A stretch of DNA of 64,000 bases. Origin: Talinum fruticosum. Its lineage: Eukaryota > Streptophyta > Magnoliopsida > Caryophyllales > Talinaceae. The notes beneath the pieces are model-generated. The model worked only from the letters and a program-made list of their open reading frames with translations. It was not told the origin of the DNA and ran no database searches. Shown in pieces: positions 10,560 to 22,456 of the stretch; within the stretch, counting starts at the first letter, position 1, and each line of letters begins with the position of its first letter. The translations under genes were made by a program, and so were the position numbers. Location: contig JAITYX010000003.1 in assembly GCA_021018815.1 (NCBI GenBank), positions 8,988,501 through 9,052,500 on the forward strand, read 5' to 3'.

Positions 10560-11856
10560 GGGAGGGTTCATATCAGAATCTTCCTAAAAGTGAGAACTAG
10601 CTTTGTGTGAGAACTTTTCATCTCCATCGTCCAAATTTAATCCAACGGTCCTGATTTGGGGATTTTAAAAGTATTGACAAAGCTTTAATTCAGGAAAAAA
10701 CAAAAACATTTCTCCATTTCTTCTCCTTCAAAACATTTCTCCATTTCTTGTCCTTCTAATCCCGCTCTCCTTCTCTCGCCCATCTCTCTACCTTCTCTCC
10801 CTTATGAATTCGCCGACCACCACCTTGCCGACCACCTCGACGACCACCACAACACTGGAACCCAATCGCCCGCCACCATAACTCTCTCGCTTGCTTGCTG
10901 CCCATCTCGCTCGCTCGCTGCTCCTCTCGCTCGTTGTAATCGCTGCCCATTTTTACTCCCTAAACACCACCTCACCAACCACCGCGCCAACCACCGGTTA
11001 CCACCGGACACCAAGAATCGTGGAACCCAAATTGGTCGCTGCCTCTTTCTCAAATCTAGGGTTTGTTATCTTGTTTATATTCAATTTTTATTTAATTTCA
11101 ATTGAAATTTCTGTTTTAGAATTAGAATTTCAATTTGGGGTTGTTCTTGGATTTGTGTTTGGATTTTTGAGATTGTTGGATTTTTGAGATTGTTGAATTA
11201 GAATCTCCCCAAAACAAAGGCAACAATTGAACATGAGATTGTTCTTGGATTTCTGTTTGATGCATATATGTTTGATTGTCTGTAAAGAAAAATACTCTGT
11301 TTGAGATTCTAATCCCTATAGCAATCTCGAAATTTATGTTTGATGCATATATGTTGAATTAGAATCTCCCCAAAACAAAGGCAAACCTTTACGTTTGATG
11401 CATATATGTTTGATTTGTGTTTGATGCATATATGTTGGATTTCTCAAATTGCTCTTGGCATTAGACATCTCAATTTCCTTTTGTGTTTTGACCAATAAGC
11501 ATTTCTAAGCATTTGTTATCTCAGTGAAAAACACAATTTGAACATGGATTTGGCAGTTTTGAGAATAGTTTCTTAGTTGGTTTTGGGGAAAGGTTTACTT
11601 ATTTGCCAAGTTCGAGGCTATGTAGATGGGTGCAAATTCATTTTGTTGGATTGTTGTAAAGTATAAATCAAGCTTCACATTGTATTTGATTATTGGAATT
11701 TGAATTCTAAGCATTTGTTAGCTCAGTAATTTGAACATGGATTGGACAGTTTTGTCTTGGATTGTCTGTAAACATAATAAGCATTTCTAAGCATTTGATC
11801 GTTTGATTGTGTCAAATTATGTTTGATTATTGGAATTGAAACAGTGAGATTTACAT

Positions 11857-11928
11857 AGTCCATTAACTCAATTGGTAGAGCATTTGTGTTTTTACACAAA
11901 ATATGTGGGTTCAAATCCCACATGGGCT
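11857..11928 (+). tRNA. tRNA-like sequence in the left arm, probable pseudogene
   Basis: The 72-nt segment folds as a cloverleaf. It has a 7-bp acceptor (AGTCCAT with ATGGGCT), TA, a D arm ACTC-AATTGGTA-GAGC (box A-like, one mismatch) and a perfect T arm GTGGG-TTCAAAT-CCCAC (box B). The anticodon arm is abnormal: an 18-nt stretch forms a 6-bp stem with a 6-nt TTTTTA loop, so no normal anticodon is defined. It resembles Lys-type tRNAs most, but that is an inference. An inverse copy is in the other arm, so it is part of the transposon. Confidence 0.55.
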
Positions 11929-12671
11929 ATAAAGAATGAGTCAAAACCTTGCACTAGACATGTGAAATGGATTGGAACCGTGTGGCTCCAATTGAAACTC
12001 AACTCAAAACATTGGAACTTTGTGATATCATGGGTCTCCTAGAAAAGTCCTTCTACTTGCTAGACCTTACTTCAATAGAAATCACATTAGCCATGTTATT
12101 GTCTTTGGTATGAGCTGCTATAATGCAAGTAAGAACTCACCCATAACTTCGGTTGTAATTTCCCTTATTTTCTTATTTCCTTTGTTTGATTTCCTTAATA
12201 AATTCATTTTAGATGGAAATGAAATTTCATACACGATTTAGTGATTACAATGTTGACTACAACATGCTCCACCCAAATAAACTTTACTAGTCCTAAACCA
12301 TGAAAAAGCTGATAACTACATCTTTTGCCACCTACTACTCGGTTACGAGTATATTCTAGTGCAATATGTCAAGACTATGAGACAAGTAACATGAAAGCCA
12401 AGAAAAGCATCAATATAGTATCTCAACATGAAAGCTAAGAAAGGCATCACTTCAAATTGAACTGAAAGATTGTGAACGGCTACATGTTATTTCCTAATCG
12501 GAGAGGCTCAACAACAACCGGATCAGCACGAGACGGATAAAAATAGCTCACACATACAAATGATGAATAGGGCATCATGAACCCACAACTACCAAACAAA
12601 ACCCATATGGTGCATTTGCTTGCATAATACAAAGTAAATAATGAAGTAGATTCTTAGAACTTATTCTTTGT

Positions 12672-12743
12672 AGCCCATGTGGGATTTGAACTCAAATATT
12701 TTGTGTAAGAACACAAATGCTCTACCGATTGAGCTAATGGACT
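12672..12743 (-). tRNA. tRNA-like sequence in the right arm, probable pseudogene
   Basis: The inverse counterpart of the segment at 11857-11928, also 72 nt. Here the D stem is perfect (GCTC/GAGC) and the anticodon arm has loop TTCTTA, but the T stem has decayed (TTGAG against CCCAC). The flanking 40-60 bp also match the left arm in inverse orientation, showing that the tRNA-like unit was present before the arms diverged. Confidence 0.5.
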
Positions 12744-12870
12744 ATGTAAATCTTACTTGTTTCAATTTCAATAATCAAACACAATTTTAATGTATCAATT
12801 CTTTCTAAGAACATAAAAGAACTTGACAACACCAAATGCATAAATTCTAATCCCAAATCCAAGGTATGTG

Positions 12871-13345
12871 ACATTAACACCGACCAAATACAACCTACAA
12901 TTTGCGGGGAACACAAATGCATCAATTCTACTCCAATATAAAAGCACAAACTAGTCTCAATAAACACAATTTGTAGGGAAGAATGTGATGAGTACCAGCA
13001 CTAAGTTAAGTGACATTAAAATTGACCAAATACAACCCACAAAGTTAAGGGAAAATGTATAATCGGGAGCATACCAAAAGCGGCCAACAAAAGGCCCCAA
13101 AAGGTCATTGCTCGACATTTACACTGGTGAAATACAACCCAAAATTTGCAGGGAACAGAAATGAATCAATTCTAACTCCAAAAGAAAAGTACAAACCAAT
13201 CTCAACAAACAAAATTTTTATGGAAGAAGATGAGTACCAGCAGTAAGGTTTTACATTAACACCGACCAAATACAACCCACAATGTTGGGCAAAGGTATAA
13301 TCAAGAGCATATACCAAAACCAACAAAAGACCCCAAAATGGTCAT
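12871..13345. repeat. Tandem duplication of about 238 bp in the right foldback arm
   Basis: Two direct copies (12871-13108 and 13115-13345). Both run in order through CCAAATACAACC or a close variant, a GGGAACA block, TCAATTCTA, GAGTACCAGCA, a second AAATACAACCCACAA, and end in a CCCCAAAA..GGTCAT block. The left arm has no such duplication, so it arose after the inverted repeat formed. Confidence 0.7.
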
Positions 13346-13420
13346 CAACGTTTTGTTCAATTTCATGGTCATTGTAGAAATTAAAGAATCAAGAAGAGGT
13401 AATTGAAAGGGTTTAAGTAC

Positions 13421-13535
13421 AAACTCAAATTTCTTGCCTTCGAACTTGCACAAAAACTCAAATTTCTTGCCTTCCGAACTTGCACAAAAACTCAAATTTC
13501 TTGTCTTCCGAACTTGCACAAAAACTCAAATTTCA
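13421..13535. repeat. 34-bp tandem repeat, about 3.3 copies
   Basis: The unit AAACTCAAATTTCTTG plus CCTTCCGAACTTGCACAA recurs at 13421, 13454, 13488 and 13522 with few differences. The open frames across it, on both strands, are repeat artefacts. Confidence 0.8.
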
Positions 13536-14322
13536 ATTCGAACAGGGGTGGAATTTCAATTCGAAAAGGATTTCAATTCATAACCTGTTCAAAACCCCAC
13601 AAAAATTAACAAAGCAAACAGAAAATACGGAATTTATACATTTAGAACAAAAGGAGTAGGAGCTGGGATTGTAAAAGTTGGGATTTTTGTGATTGTGATT
13701 GATTGTCTTACCTCAAAATGGGATGCCTTCGTTCGACGGTAAGCTCGCCGGAGAAAAGTGAATTGGCGAGGTGGTGAGAAAGAGAGGTTGCGAGCGACTT
13801 AGGGTTCGGAAAGCCAATGATTTGGATTCCGCATGCGACGGTCCTGGGTGTCTAGTGGTGGTCTATTAGTTGGCGAGGTGTTTGGTGAGGTGGTTGTCGT
13901 GGGTAGAAATGGGTTCCAGGCGTGGCCCAATCGTATCTGGTGGTGGTTATGCACATCGTAGCTTGTAGATGGAGAGAGAGAAAGAGAGAGTAAGAAGAGA
14001 GAGAAAGACAGCCCAGTGGCCGGTGCACCGTGCGTCTATGGTGGTGGTTTGGTGGTTGGCGATGTCGCCGACGAGGTGTTGGTCGGGGAAAGTGAAGAAG
14101 TCATGGTTTTCAATTAGAAGAGAAAGGTAAGGTGAAGAAAGGTTTTCAATTTGGACTGGAGCAAATTAGAAGAGAAGGTGAATTAAAGAAGTTATGTGAA
14201 TGATTTTAACATCCCCACATCATAGCCATCGGATTAAATTGGACGGTTGAGATTAAAAGTTCTCACACAAAGCTAGTTCTCACTTTTAGGAAGGTTCTCA
14301 TATGAACCCTCCCTATATATAT

Positions 14323-14688
14323 ATAACGACTTTTGAAATATGTAACAATATTAGCCTTGTCTCTATTATAAGAGACGACGGTAATGCCCTAACTTGATTT
14401 TAGCTTCCATCTGTCATATGGTTCTTAAACTTATTTTGGTTATAAATTAGCTATAAGGATGATAATAGTATGGGCGTTACATCCGTAGGGGTATTCTTAT
14501 AGCTAATTTATCATTCTTATACCCCTACGGATGTAACGCCCCGGACTACTATCATCCTTACGGCTAATTTATAACCAAAATAAGTTTAAGAACCATATAA
14601 TAGCGGAAGCTAAAATCAAGTTGAGGCATTACTGTCGTCTTTTATACTTAGAGACAAGGCTAATATTCTTACATATTTCAAAAGTCGT
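14323..14688. repeat. Palindrome made from the Tekay LTR terminus
   Basis: The right arm (14519-14688) is the first part of the Tekay LTR plus 13 bp outside it. The left arm (14323-14494) is the same sequence inverted, from AACGACTTTT through GGGCGTTACA to TCCGTAGGGGTAT. The arms are about 170 bp each with a 24-nt centre. Because the left arm copies the LTR end together with the bases outside it, this is an inverted duplication of the junction, not two insertions. Both arms end in (AT)n, and the foldback element sits in the left one. Confidence 0.75.
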
Positions 14689-14760
<72 letters not shown>

Positions 14761-16288
14761 TAGTTAAAAAATAGCCACATTGTATGCCTAAAACCTAAAC
14801 GAGTGTAGGAGTCAAAACAATTCTTGAACACATAACCCAAATTTAGAAACATACTTGACCGAGAAATCCACAACAAGTCACCGCCCGTTACCAACCCTTT
14901 GAGATTCTTTTACCTCAATGTCTTTCTCCTCGTGCAATTCTTGTTTAAATTTTGTTTGCTTCTCTTTCCCCAAAAACAAATTAAAACATAAGATATAAAG
15001 TGAATGTTTGGCTCAACACATTACTCTTGTACTTGTGAAATAATATTGGAGAGTCCGTAAGCGCGTGTGCGATTTTAAATTCATTTTAAACTCATCTCTC
15101 AAGCAAGATGCTCAATTTTCATTCCCTGTAAACTTTCCAATTTCAATTATTTTTTCAACTTCGTAAACATTTTGATATTCGGCTAGGACTAGGATACTAA
15201 TTTATATGCATTTGCAGCCATGGTTTCCATTAAATTATTCGATTAAAGTTTCCTTGGAAGCCCAATACGTGACCTCGATTAAATGATTCGATTAAAGTTC
15301 CCGATTATCGGGAAGGGCCCAATACGATTAGTTCTACTAGTAGACATTTATAAATGGTTACCAGAAAACAATGAATGATTAACGATTAATTTGGGTCCAA
15401 AAAGAGTCGTAGGCCGAATTAAAAACAAACACGTTAACATTTTACATAATAATAAAAATTTAACTATTTTGAAAAGTACAAGTAGTAATGTACCTCATTC
15501 GATCGTTTCCTTTTTAATATTGATTTTCTTTGTTTCCCTGAGTAGTGTCATTCCAGTTGATTTTCTGTTTTCAAACGAGAAAATTTAATCTTTGCATTAA
15601 TAAATGTATTAGCCTTTCTTGTAACTATTTTTTATAAGCTTTTACATTCGTCTCCTTTAGCTCCTCATGTGTTATCTAATTAAGTTACAATGTCATTCTA
15701 TTTACTTTACCCTTTGGCCAATTTAATTTCCTAACCTATTAGCTGGTTTAACGCTCCAATTTCCCCTTCAATCAATTCTCGCCAAAACTGTTACATTTTA
15801 ATGTTTTTCCTTGTTTCCACAATTCCTAGCCACTTACGTATTCATCCACTTCCTAATTACAAACTCAACTCCACAAAAACCATTACCAACTCCAATTGAA
15901 CTTTCAAATGTATTTTCACCCTTTTTTCCCCCCAAGGATTAACATATCGTGATTTAGATTAATTCATCTCCGTAGCACACTTTCATAACTTACTCATCTT
16001 TTACACAATAAGGTAATCCATTCATGCTTAATAGAAATCAAAGAAGTATATTCATAATTATAAGTAAATCCAAATTAATTTTCAATACCATATGAACATA
16101 TACTCAACCCTAATTTCACATATAACCCTTTTTTAATTGCTCCCAACAGTCTTTTAATTCCATCACAAACTAATTCAAAACTCACATTTACTTTTCTAAT
16201 TCTTCAAATATATAACATGAATTTGTGATAAAATTTACTTAGATATGAAGGATTAAAGAGATACCTCAAAAGGAGTTAGAGGTGGAAA
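14532..16288 (-). repeat. Tekay 3' LTR, distal part
   Basis: Starts TGTAACGCCCC on the plus strand (the LTR end when read minus) and runs parallel to 38608-40300, including TAACCAAAATAAGTTTAAGAA, the CTCCTCGTG block and GAGAGATACCTCAAAA just before the CACTA insertion. The rest of this LTR is at 33263-33977. No gene is inside; the open frame at 15391-15588 is LTR sequence. Confidence 0.85.
14689..14758. repeat. (TA)n(CA)n microsatellite
   Basis: About six TA units followed by about 28 CA units inside the LTR. The other LTR has only a TA run at the same place (38774-38820), so the CA expansion is specific to this copy. Confidence 0.9.
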
Positions 16289-16304
16289 CACTACTACAAA
16301 ACTG

Positions 16305-16562
16305 TTATTTAGAAAAATGGCGACGAAAAACGTTTCGTCACCAATTAGCGACTGAAACCGACAAATTTTATGACATGTGTTAGGTAGCGACGGAATTAGC
16401 GATGAACGAGTATTCCATCGCTAATTCCGGAAATAACGACGGACCATTCCATAGCTGCACTTAATAAATTTTGCGATTTGGCTCAAAAGAAATATTTTTT
16501 TAAATTAGCGATGGACCGTCGCTAATTTGATTAGCGATAGAACAATCTGTCGTTGTTTCATC
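16305..16562. repeat. Left subterminal repeats of CACTA element 1
   Basis: Multiple copies, in both orientations, of the word TAGCGACGGA and close variants (AGCGATGGACCGTCGCTAA is one inverted pair). In En/Spm, such subterminal repeats bind the TNPA protein and are needed for excision. The same word set fills 32757-33240 at the other end. Confidence 0.75.
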
Positions 16563-17138
16563 GCTGCCTACATTTAAATTACCAGATCTCGGTTTTGGTG
16601 AGAAAGACGAAGCTGGAGTTAATTTGAGAGAGATTGAGTGCGAAAGGGAGCGAGCGAGTGCGAAGTGTCTTAGTCGTCGATGACCATCGACCGCTGCCTC
16701 TTGCCGGCCGTCTGCCGCCTCACACCGGTCGTCTACTTCCGCCCTCGGTTGCCACTTGTGAAAGGGAGCTCAAGGGAGAGGAGAGCTCACCGTGAAGGAA
16801 GGGGGAGGAAAGCTCAAGGGAGAGGTCGCCACCACACCACCGCCGCTCCGCCATCACTCTAGTCCACCGCCCACAGCCCGATGTTGCCGCCTACCGCCCC
16901 CAATTCAACACTTTTAAGGTAGTGTTTCTCTCATTTGGATTTAGGATTTTATTAGTTAAACAGAAAAAACATGATTTTAGATAATTTGATACAAATTAAT
17001 GTTGATTGTGATTCAATTTGTAGTAGAAAATGTGGAATTATGTGATTTATGTATAAAAGTTGTATTGTTTGTGATATATAAGTTGAAATTTATTGAAAGA
17101 AATTGTTGAAGTTGAAAGAAATTTTTTGTTTGTGCTTA
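16563..17138 (+). other. Leader region of the CACTA element 1 gene
   Basis: A GC-rich stretch (to about 16915) with GAGAGAGATTGAGTGCGAAAGG-like purine runs, followed by a T-rich intron-like part. This is the usual layout of the promoter-proximal leader of a CACTA gene. A 60-codon frame at 16680-16862 has no recognisable product. Confidence 0.35.
17134..17138. repeat. Left target duplication GCTTA of the Athila-like element
   Basis: GCTTA immediately precedes the LTR at 17139 and recurs at 22457-22461 after the other LTR. A five-base duplication is standard for Ty3/gypsy integration. Confidence 0.75.
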
Positions 17139-18576
17139 TGTTGAGAAAATACCGCAAGCGCGCGATAGAGCTGTAGCGACGAACCGGTGAGTACGGGTCG
17201 TGTCCACGAGGAACTCGCTTTCAAATACTAAATTCACCTAAAAACTCTAATCTAGGTAAAACTCGGTTCGACAATGATTTAGTTTATAGATTCAACTAAT
17301 CATAAAATAACTACGAGAAATCAATGAATAAAAAGTCTTAGATTGGGATTAATCACACTATTATGCCCGAAATCAAATTCGAATACCGCTTGAGATTTGC
17401 CTATGCTAGCAGTTTAGAAGGGGAGACACCAATTAAACCTATCTTAGCCTACTTTCGAAGGTTAAAGACTAATCTTACACAATCTAATCGCCTATTTTCA
17501 TGGGATTAATAAAGAGCAAGATCACAAAGAATGCATCTCACAACCCCGATTAAAACCTTAATTATTTTCATATCAAAGTTCTAATCGTTCACAACGTCAT
17601 TTTAGGTGAGTTTTCATCTTTCAATGTTCACAAAACTCGAATAAAAGCATATGAGTCCTCTCTCGAGGCAATCAACGAAAAAGTAATCAGCGAAGTGAAT
17701 TCTAACCTAACAAGTATAAAATAATTCAATTGGTATTCAATTCATAATTATCAAGGCATAGTAGGGATTAATCCCAACCTAAGTAGAGAAATTATCCCCT
17801 AAACATGATACTAAATAATTGACAAGATTCAAAGAAAATAGCCATGGAAAAACGAAGAGAAACTGTGAAGAAAACATAAAGAGAAGAAATTACGATTATC
17901 GAATGAAAACTTGATGCGATTCAATCATACATAAACTTGAAGTAGATAACCAATATTGAAGGTTCTTGAGTCTCCTCTCAAAGCTCTCCTACCGAAAACC
18001 CTAGCTAAAACTTAGAATAATGGAAAAGATATCCGAAAATTACAATTAGGAAACCGAAATATCGCGAAAATAGTAGACGCACGACCGTGCAAGGTTTTGC
18101 CGCAATTTTGCATAGTAGGTCGTGCGAAAACCCCGAAGTCTCTGCCTCTTTCGCACAACCATGAAACTTCTGCATGGTAGGCCGTGCGCGACTTCAACTT
18201 TCGTAACTTCTTGCACGACCGTGCAAGGTGTGCGAGGTGGCCATGCGACCTTTCTTGACTTCGAGCCCTTCGCTCGATGATCTCGCACGGCTGTGTAGCT
18301 TTGCACGGTTGGCCGTGCAACTTCACGTGATGAGTTTTAGGCTTCTTTCTTGCCTCCTTTTAGGCCCGGACTCTCCTCTTCATCGCTTTTCATCAAATTT
18401 GACTCGAATCTCTCTAATTTAAGCCCAAAAAACTTGTAATAAAGAGATTTACGGGCTTAGGTGACGATAAAGAGAAAATGAGCAAAATCTAACCCAAAAC
18501 TAAATAAATATCATTGAAATCATCATGGAATTGGGTTAAACAATGCCTTAAAAATTGATAAAAACGAGGTTTAACA
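17139..18576 (-). repeat. 3' LTR of the Athila-like element
   Basis: 1,438 bp, ending (plus strand) ACGAGGTTTAACA. Near the other end it has, on the minus strand, CCTCGTGGACACGACCCG. The two other Athila-type LTRs in the window have a related TGTGG(G)-(A/T)TCGAC block near their 3' end. The middle carries many GCACG/CGTGC words of unknown meaning. Frames at 18012-18422 are LTR sequence, not genes. Confidence 0.8.
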
Positions 18577-18588
18577 ACTTCCCCATGC
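18577..18588 (-). other. Polypurine tract of the Athila-like element
   Basis: Read on the minus strand, GCATGGGGAAGT directly precedes the LTR start TGTTAAACC. This is the site where plus-strand DNA synthesis of the retrotransposon would begin, and it fixes the element's orientation. Confidence 0.7.
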
Positions 18589-20350
18589 TTAGCTCTTGCC
18601 TGTCCCAAAGCAAGACTGTCAATTAACTATCCCGAGTTTAAAACCTCGCATTCACCCTCCTCGGGTGACGAGTTAACGATCGATTAATAATCATGCACAT
18701 AGACAACCTATCCAAAGTTTCATACTTTCCTTGAAAACTTGCTTGAAAACTTCAATGACTACAATGCACGATTGTCTCATATTGAATCACATTAACACAC
18801 ATGATGCCCTCAAACAAATGGTGAACTAGCTTAACCGATGGAACCTCACTTTAGGAAATGTGGATCACTCCATCTCATTTGAAATTTTTGAGGGTTCTCT
18901 CAATGTCTCTTTCCAAAAATACAACCTACCATAGGCTTGGTCATATTCTCATTCTCCACCACTATAGAGCAAACATGCAAGTGCAATCAAGAGGTCTTTC
19001 AAAGCTTGTAACATGGCCAAGGTTCATTTGAAGAAAGGGGAATCAATTTAGGAGATGTGGAGCTAAATAGCCGAGGCCTAACAGCTAAGGAGCAAAAAAC
19101 ACTTCCAATCATGACTAAAAACTCTCTTTCAATTCACCTCTTTAAACACAACATGTTTTAAGACAACTTATGGAATGAGCATACAACTTTTTTCAACATT
19201 GGTCCCCAATTCAAGTATACAATGAAAAATCCTAGACCCGACTTTTAGGAAACTTTTAGGAAAGGCTTTCAGGAGAGGATACAATTGACATAGGAATCAT
19301 AAACACTACTCAATTCCAAAAGAGTCTAAAAGAGGGACTTTTCTTCTTCTTTTTTTTTTTTTCCCAACATGGGTCCCCAATTCAAACTACAAACTGAATG
19401 CAATAATCCATCATTTAACCTAAAACTACCCAATAAGTATTGCTCCATTAGACCCGGCTTTGGCATAGGAAATATATATAGGCCAAAGGTAAAGCAGATG
19501 CAGGTGTATTAAAAAATAGGTTAAGGCTCAAAGGGGTAGCAAAAGGGTATAAATAAATGGGATGGCTTTTTGGCTCATGTAGCTTGAAAACAAACGAATG
19601 CCTCTATCACATTACACAATACACATGCCAAGTGTGATCTTAAAGAGAAACAAAGCAAGTTTTAGAGGTATGCATCAAGGAAGAGTCATACAGAATAAAA
19701 CATGAGACTAAAAGCTGATGAATTAGTCTATAAGGCTCAAAGTCTCACGGGCTTATCCACCACAGATCAACAACTAGCTCAAAGGTTTATCACTAGCTAA
19801 AGTTTGACCAATCATGCAAAAAAATTCTCAAAGACATCGGCGCGTAACTCAAGACATCACAATCAAATTCATTCGCAAGTTCATTTCCACAAAAAGATTC
19901 CGCTAAGAATTGGCAATAAAATCATACACAATCATGCCCATTAATCAAATATCACACTTCACATCATCATCATAAGAGGGGTTTTGAAAACAGTTAATCT
20001 TTTTTTTTCCAAAGTAAAGAAAACTAATTAAAAGAAGCTCACCAAAAAGAAAGCGAAGGAAAGGTGGAATGTGGTTACCTCAAATAGTTAAAGATACCCA
20101 TCGCCTTGCGTCTCTTCTTGTGATTAAATCATAGAAAGGAAAAATAATATACAATGCAAAATCCTAACTAGTATGCTCATGCTTAGTCCTATATGCTAGT
20201 AACGAAAGGAAATAAAGAAAGCAAAAACCAATGCAACTATATGAATGCATTGCTAACTATATGCAACTATACTACCCCAAATCATCCAGCGGTCAACTGA
20301 TAACTCTCAACTCATTCAGTCATGCCAAATCAAATGTCAATGTAGAACCC
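18589..20350. other. Non-coding interior of the Athila-like element
   Basis: No recognisable domain. Short poly-T and poly-A runs and scattered stops in all frames. This is the 3' non-coding part of the retrotransposon (before the 3' LTR when read on the minus strand). Confidence 0.5.
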
Positions 20351-20569
20351 CCCGGCAATGCTTGAGCTATTCATTGTCCCCAATGAAAGAAATATGCGAG
20401 AAAGAGAGGGGAGGGGGCAAAACTCACGAGTGCATCAATGTGGGCCATGTGGCCCACTCGGTTGCTACTTGGGTGGAGGGTAAGGGCACGGGAAGTGCTC
20501 TTAAGCATGGAAAACAAGACGCTCCACCCCATCAATACGGCTATCAAGATGCACAAACCCTGCTGCGTC

Positions 20570-21858
20570 TTAGTCCGACGCCGGTGCATAGAATCTCTCA
20601 TACCATCCTGACTCGACTTGAGGGCGGTTGAGGTGATCGAGGATGGATCGGAACATCATCGTAGTGGTGGGCGGAGCGACAAGAAGAGGAATGTCGACCC
20701 CATCATGTTGTGTAGCTTCTTGTTCTTCGGGGTAACCGGATGGCTCGACTTCTTGCTCCTTGCAATGCCCGGATGGCTCAAATGGCCCGAGCATGAGATG
20801 GGGTGGCACCGGATCCAGTCCCTGTGCAGTGAACTTACCATATGATCAATTGCACTCGTCGGTAATAGTAGTCTTGGCAGGATCGGGGAGGCGAAAAGGG
20901 CTACCCCGTGGTGGTTGACAAAGAAGGCATTGTCTTAAAGCACAAAGAGTTTCATGTATGTGCAAGCATCATAGTTAAGCGGACCATCAGGGTGTAGCAA
21001 CTTTAGTGAAGATAAATCAACCCCTACGTCTAGGCGCACAGCTAAAGCGAGTAATAATGCCACCGGTGGCTAAATAAGTGGACTTGGTCACTAATCGGTG
21101 CCGAATGTGCTCTAACGACAAAGCATCACAGCTTAACAAGGAACTCATGAAGGGTCTGTCCACATTAAAAAGAGCTCCAATCTCCTAACGGTATTTTGAC
21201 TATCATGACGAGCAAAAATAGAGTTGGCCGGAGTACTGCTGAAGGTAACGAAGGATGGGGTTGCAAATAAAGATATCTTTGTCTGTTTTGGGGATTGAAA
21301 TAGCGGAAACGCCCATCTCGTAAAGGATACGTCGACCTTGCCTCATGACTAATGGATTCCCAAAAGGCTTCGGAGGAATAATTTCTATAGCGATAGGCAA
21401 GTAGGCCGTGGTGAGGGAGGCCAAGGGCGTTATTGAATTCGCCCAAACTCAACACAAAAGTCTTATTTCCTAAATGGAAATGCATCTGTAAAGCTATCCT
21501 CCTCACTAGATGGGTTGGCATTAAGTCTAAAGGAACTATAGAATTCATAGACTAGCCTAGCAAATACCCCAAAACGTCAAGTCACCAACTCGAGCAAACC
21601 TAAATTTGATAATAAAGTACGAAGATCATCCCACAAACCCAAGTTTATCATCCATTCCACATCAACCAATTTTGGTGCACTCATCACTCTAGACATGATT
21701 TCATCAAACTTAGAGCGTTGTACAGACATTGACAAACTCAATTCCAAATACATTATGAGCGGGAGAGGATTGAGAGCTTTTACCTCGGGCCACGAGGGCC
21801 CGGCTAAAGAGGAAGCACCGGTGGTGTTGGTTGTGCGTGGTTTCTTCTTGGGCGGCAT
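20570..21858 (-). pseudogene. ATHILA ORF-1 family remnant
   Basis: Read on the minus strand, the frame opens MPPKKKPRT at 21858, then shows the family's pattern: a YLEL-x-LS-x-SVQRSKFDEI segment, W-x-x-x-LGLWDDLRTLLSNLG, and after a frameshift (21548-21165) a stretch with FHLGNKTFVLSLGEFNNALGLP (compare the SL-x-x-F-x-x-x-(FL)GLP core) and an FW-x-x-I motif. A further frame at 20809-20570 gives an acidic, Pro-rich tail. Arabidopsis Athila elements encode this protein; its exact role (gag-like or accessory) is not settled. At least two frame breaks make it non-functional. Confidence 0.65.
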
Positions 21859-22049
21859 TGTGAAACAACAATGGAGGTCGAGTCACACCCAATTCAGCAA
21901 GTTACATCAAAATCCCGAGCACCAAACTTTAAAACCCAAATTTCAAGCACCAAACCCCATAATAGAACACCAAAATCCCGAAATCAGCGTGCAACACAAG
22001 AATTTCGGTTGAAAGCGAGGCCAAGAGCGAAAAAGGCAGCAATTTTCGC

Positions 22050-22456
22050 TCCGAAGGGGGCTGTGCGCTACTTCAACTTTCGTAACTTCTCGCACAGCCA
22101 TGCAAGGTGTGCACGGGTAGCCGTGCGGCCTTTCTTGACTTCGAGCCCTTCGCTCGAAGATCTACACGATCGTGCAGCTTTGAACAGGTTGGCCGTGCAA
22201 CTTCACTTGATGAGTTTTAGGCTTCTTTCTTGCCTCCTTTTAGGCCCCGAACTCTCCTCTTCATCGCTTTTCATCAAATTTGCCTCGAATCTCTCTAATT
22301 TAAGCCCAAAAACCTGTAATAAAGATATTTATGAGCTTAGGTGATGATAAAGAGAAAATGAGCAAAATCTAACCTAAAACTAAATAAATATAATTGAACT
22401 AGCCACGTAATTGGGTTAAATAATGCCATAAAAACCAATAAAAACGAGGTTTAACG
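22050..22456 (-). repeat. Truncated 5' LTR of the Athila-like element
   Basis: About 400 bp matching 18165-18576, ending TTAACG where the intact LTR has TTAACA. Homology stops near 22050, where sequence upstream of ORF-1 begins. Confidence 0.75.

Larger units (their letters stand above)
10560..14313. mobile_element. Foldback Mutator-like element, 3.75 kb, non-autonomous
   Basis: The two ends are long inverted repeats. Starting GGGAGGGTTCATAT at 10560 and, on the opposite strand, at 14313, they share about 59 bases with only two differences and remain alignable for at least 120 bp. Homology resumes deep inside both arms. A C/T-rich leader-like block with CCACCTCACCAA is at 10950-11060 and in inverse at about 13860-13920. 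A tRNA-like segment with flanks lies at 11820-11940 and in inverse at 12660-12790. Only about 700 bp in the centre is unpaired. Flanking TATATATAT suggests a 9-bp duplication. Long palindromic Mutator relatives of this type are known in Arabidopsis as FARE elements. No transposase is present. The right arm is longer because of internal tandem duplications. Confidence 0.75.
17139..22456 (-). mobile_element. Athila-like Ty3/gypsy element, internally deleted
   Basis: Bounded by GCTTA duplications. The lower LTR (17139-18576, 1.44 kb) starts TGTTAAACCTCG when read on the minus strand and is preceded by a polypurine tract (GCATGGGGAAGT, complement of 18577-18588). The upper LTR survives only as about 400 bp (roughly 22050-22456). 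The two match closely in their last 400 bp, for example GATGAGTTTTAGGCTTCTTT and the block ending AAAACGAGGTTTAAC. The interior (about 3.5 kb) keeps remnants of the ATHILA ORF-1 family on the minus strand and no RT or integrase. The primer site and most of the 5' LTR were lost in one deletion. Confidence 0.8.

Noticed and set aside
11857..11928. Functional tRNA gene
   Set aside because: The anticodon arm has a 6-bp stem and 6-nt loop, and an inverse copy sits in the same transposon, so it is transposon-borne and probably inactive.
14688..14894. ORF with Cys-Val repeats
   Set aside because: It reads through the CA microsatellite at 14701-14758.
18012..18422. ORFs in the Athila LTR
   Set aside because: They lie wholly within a defined LTR and match nothing.
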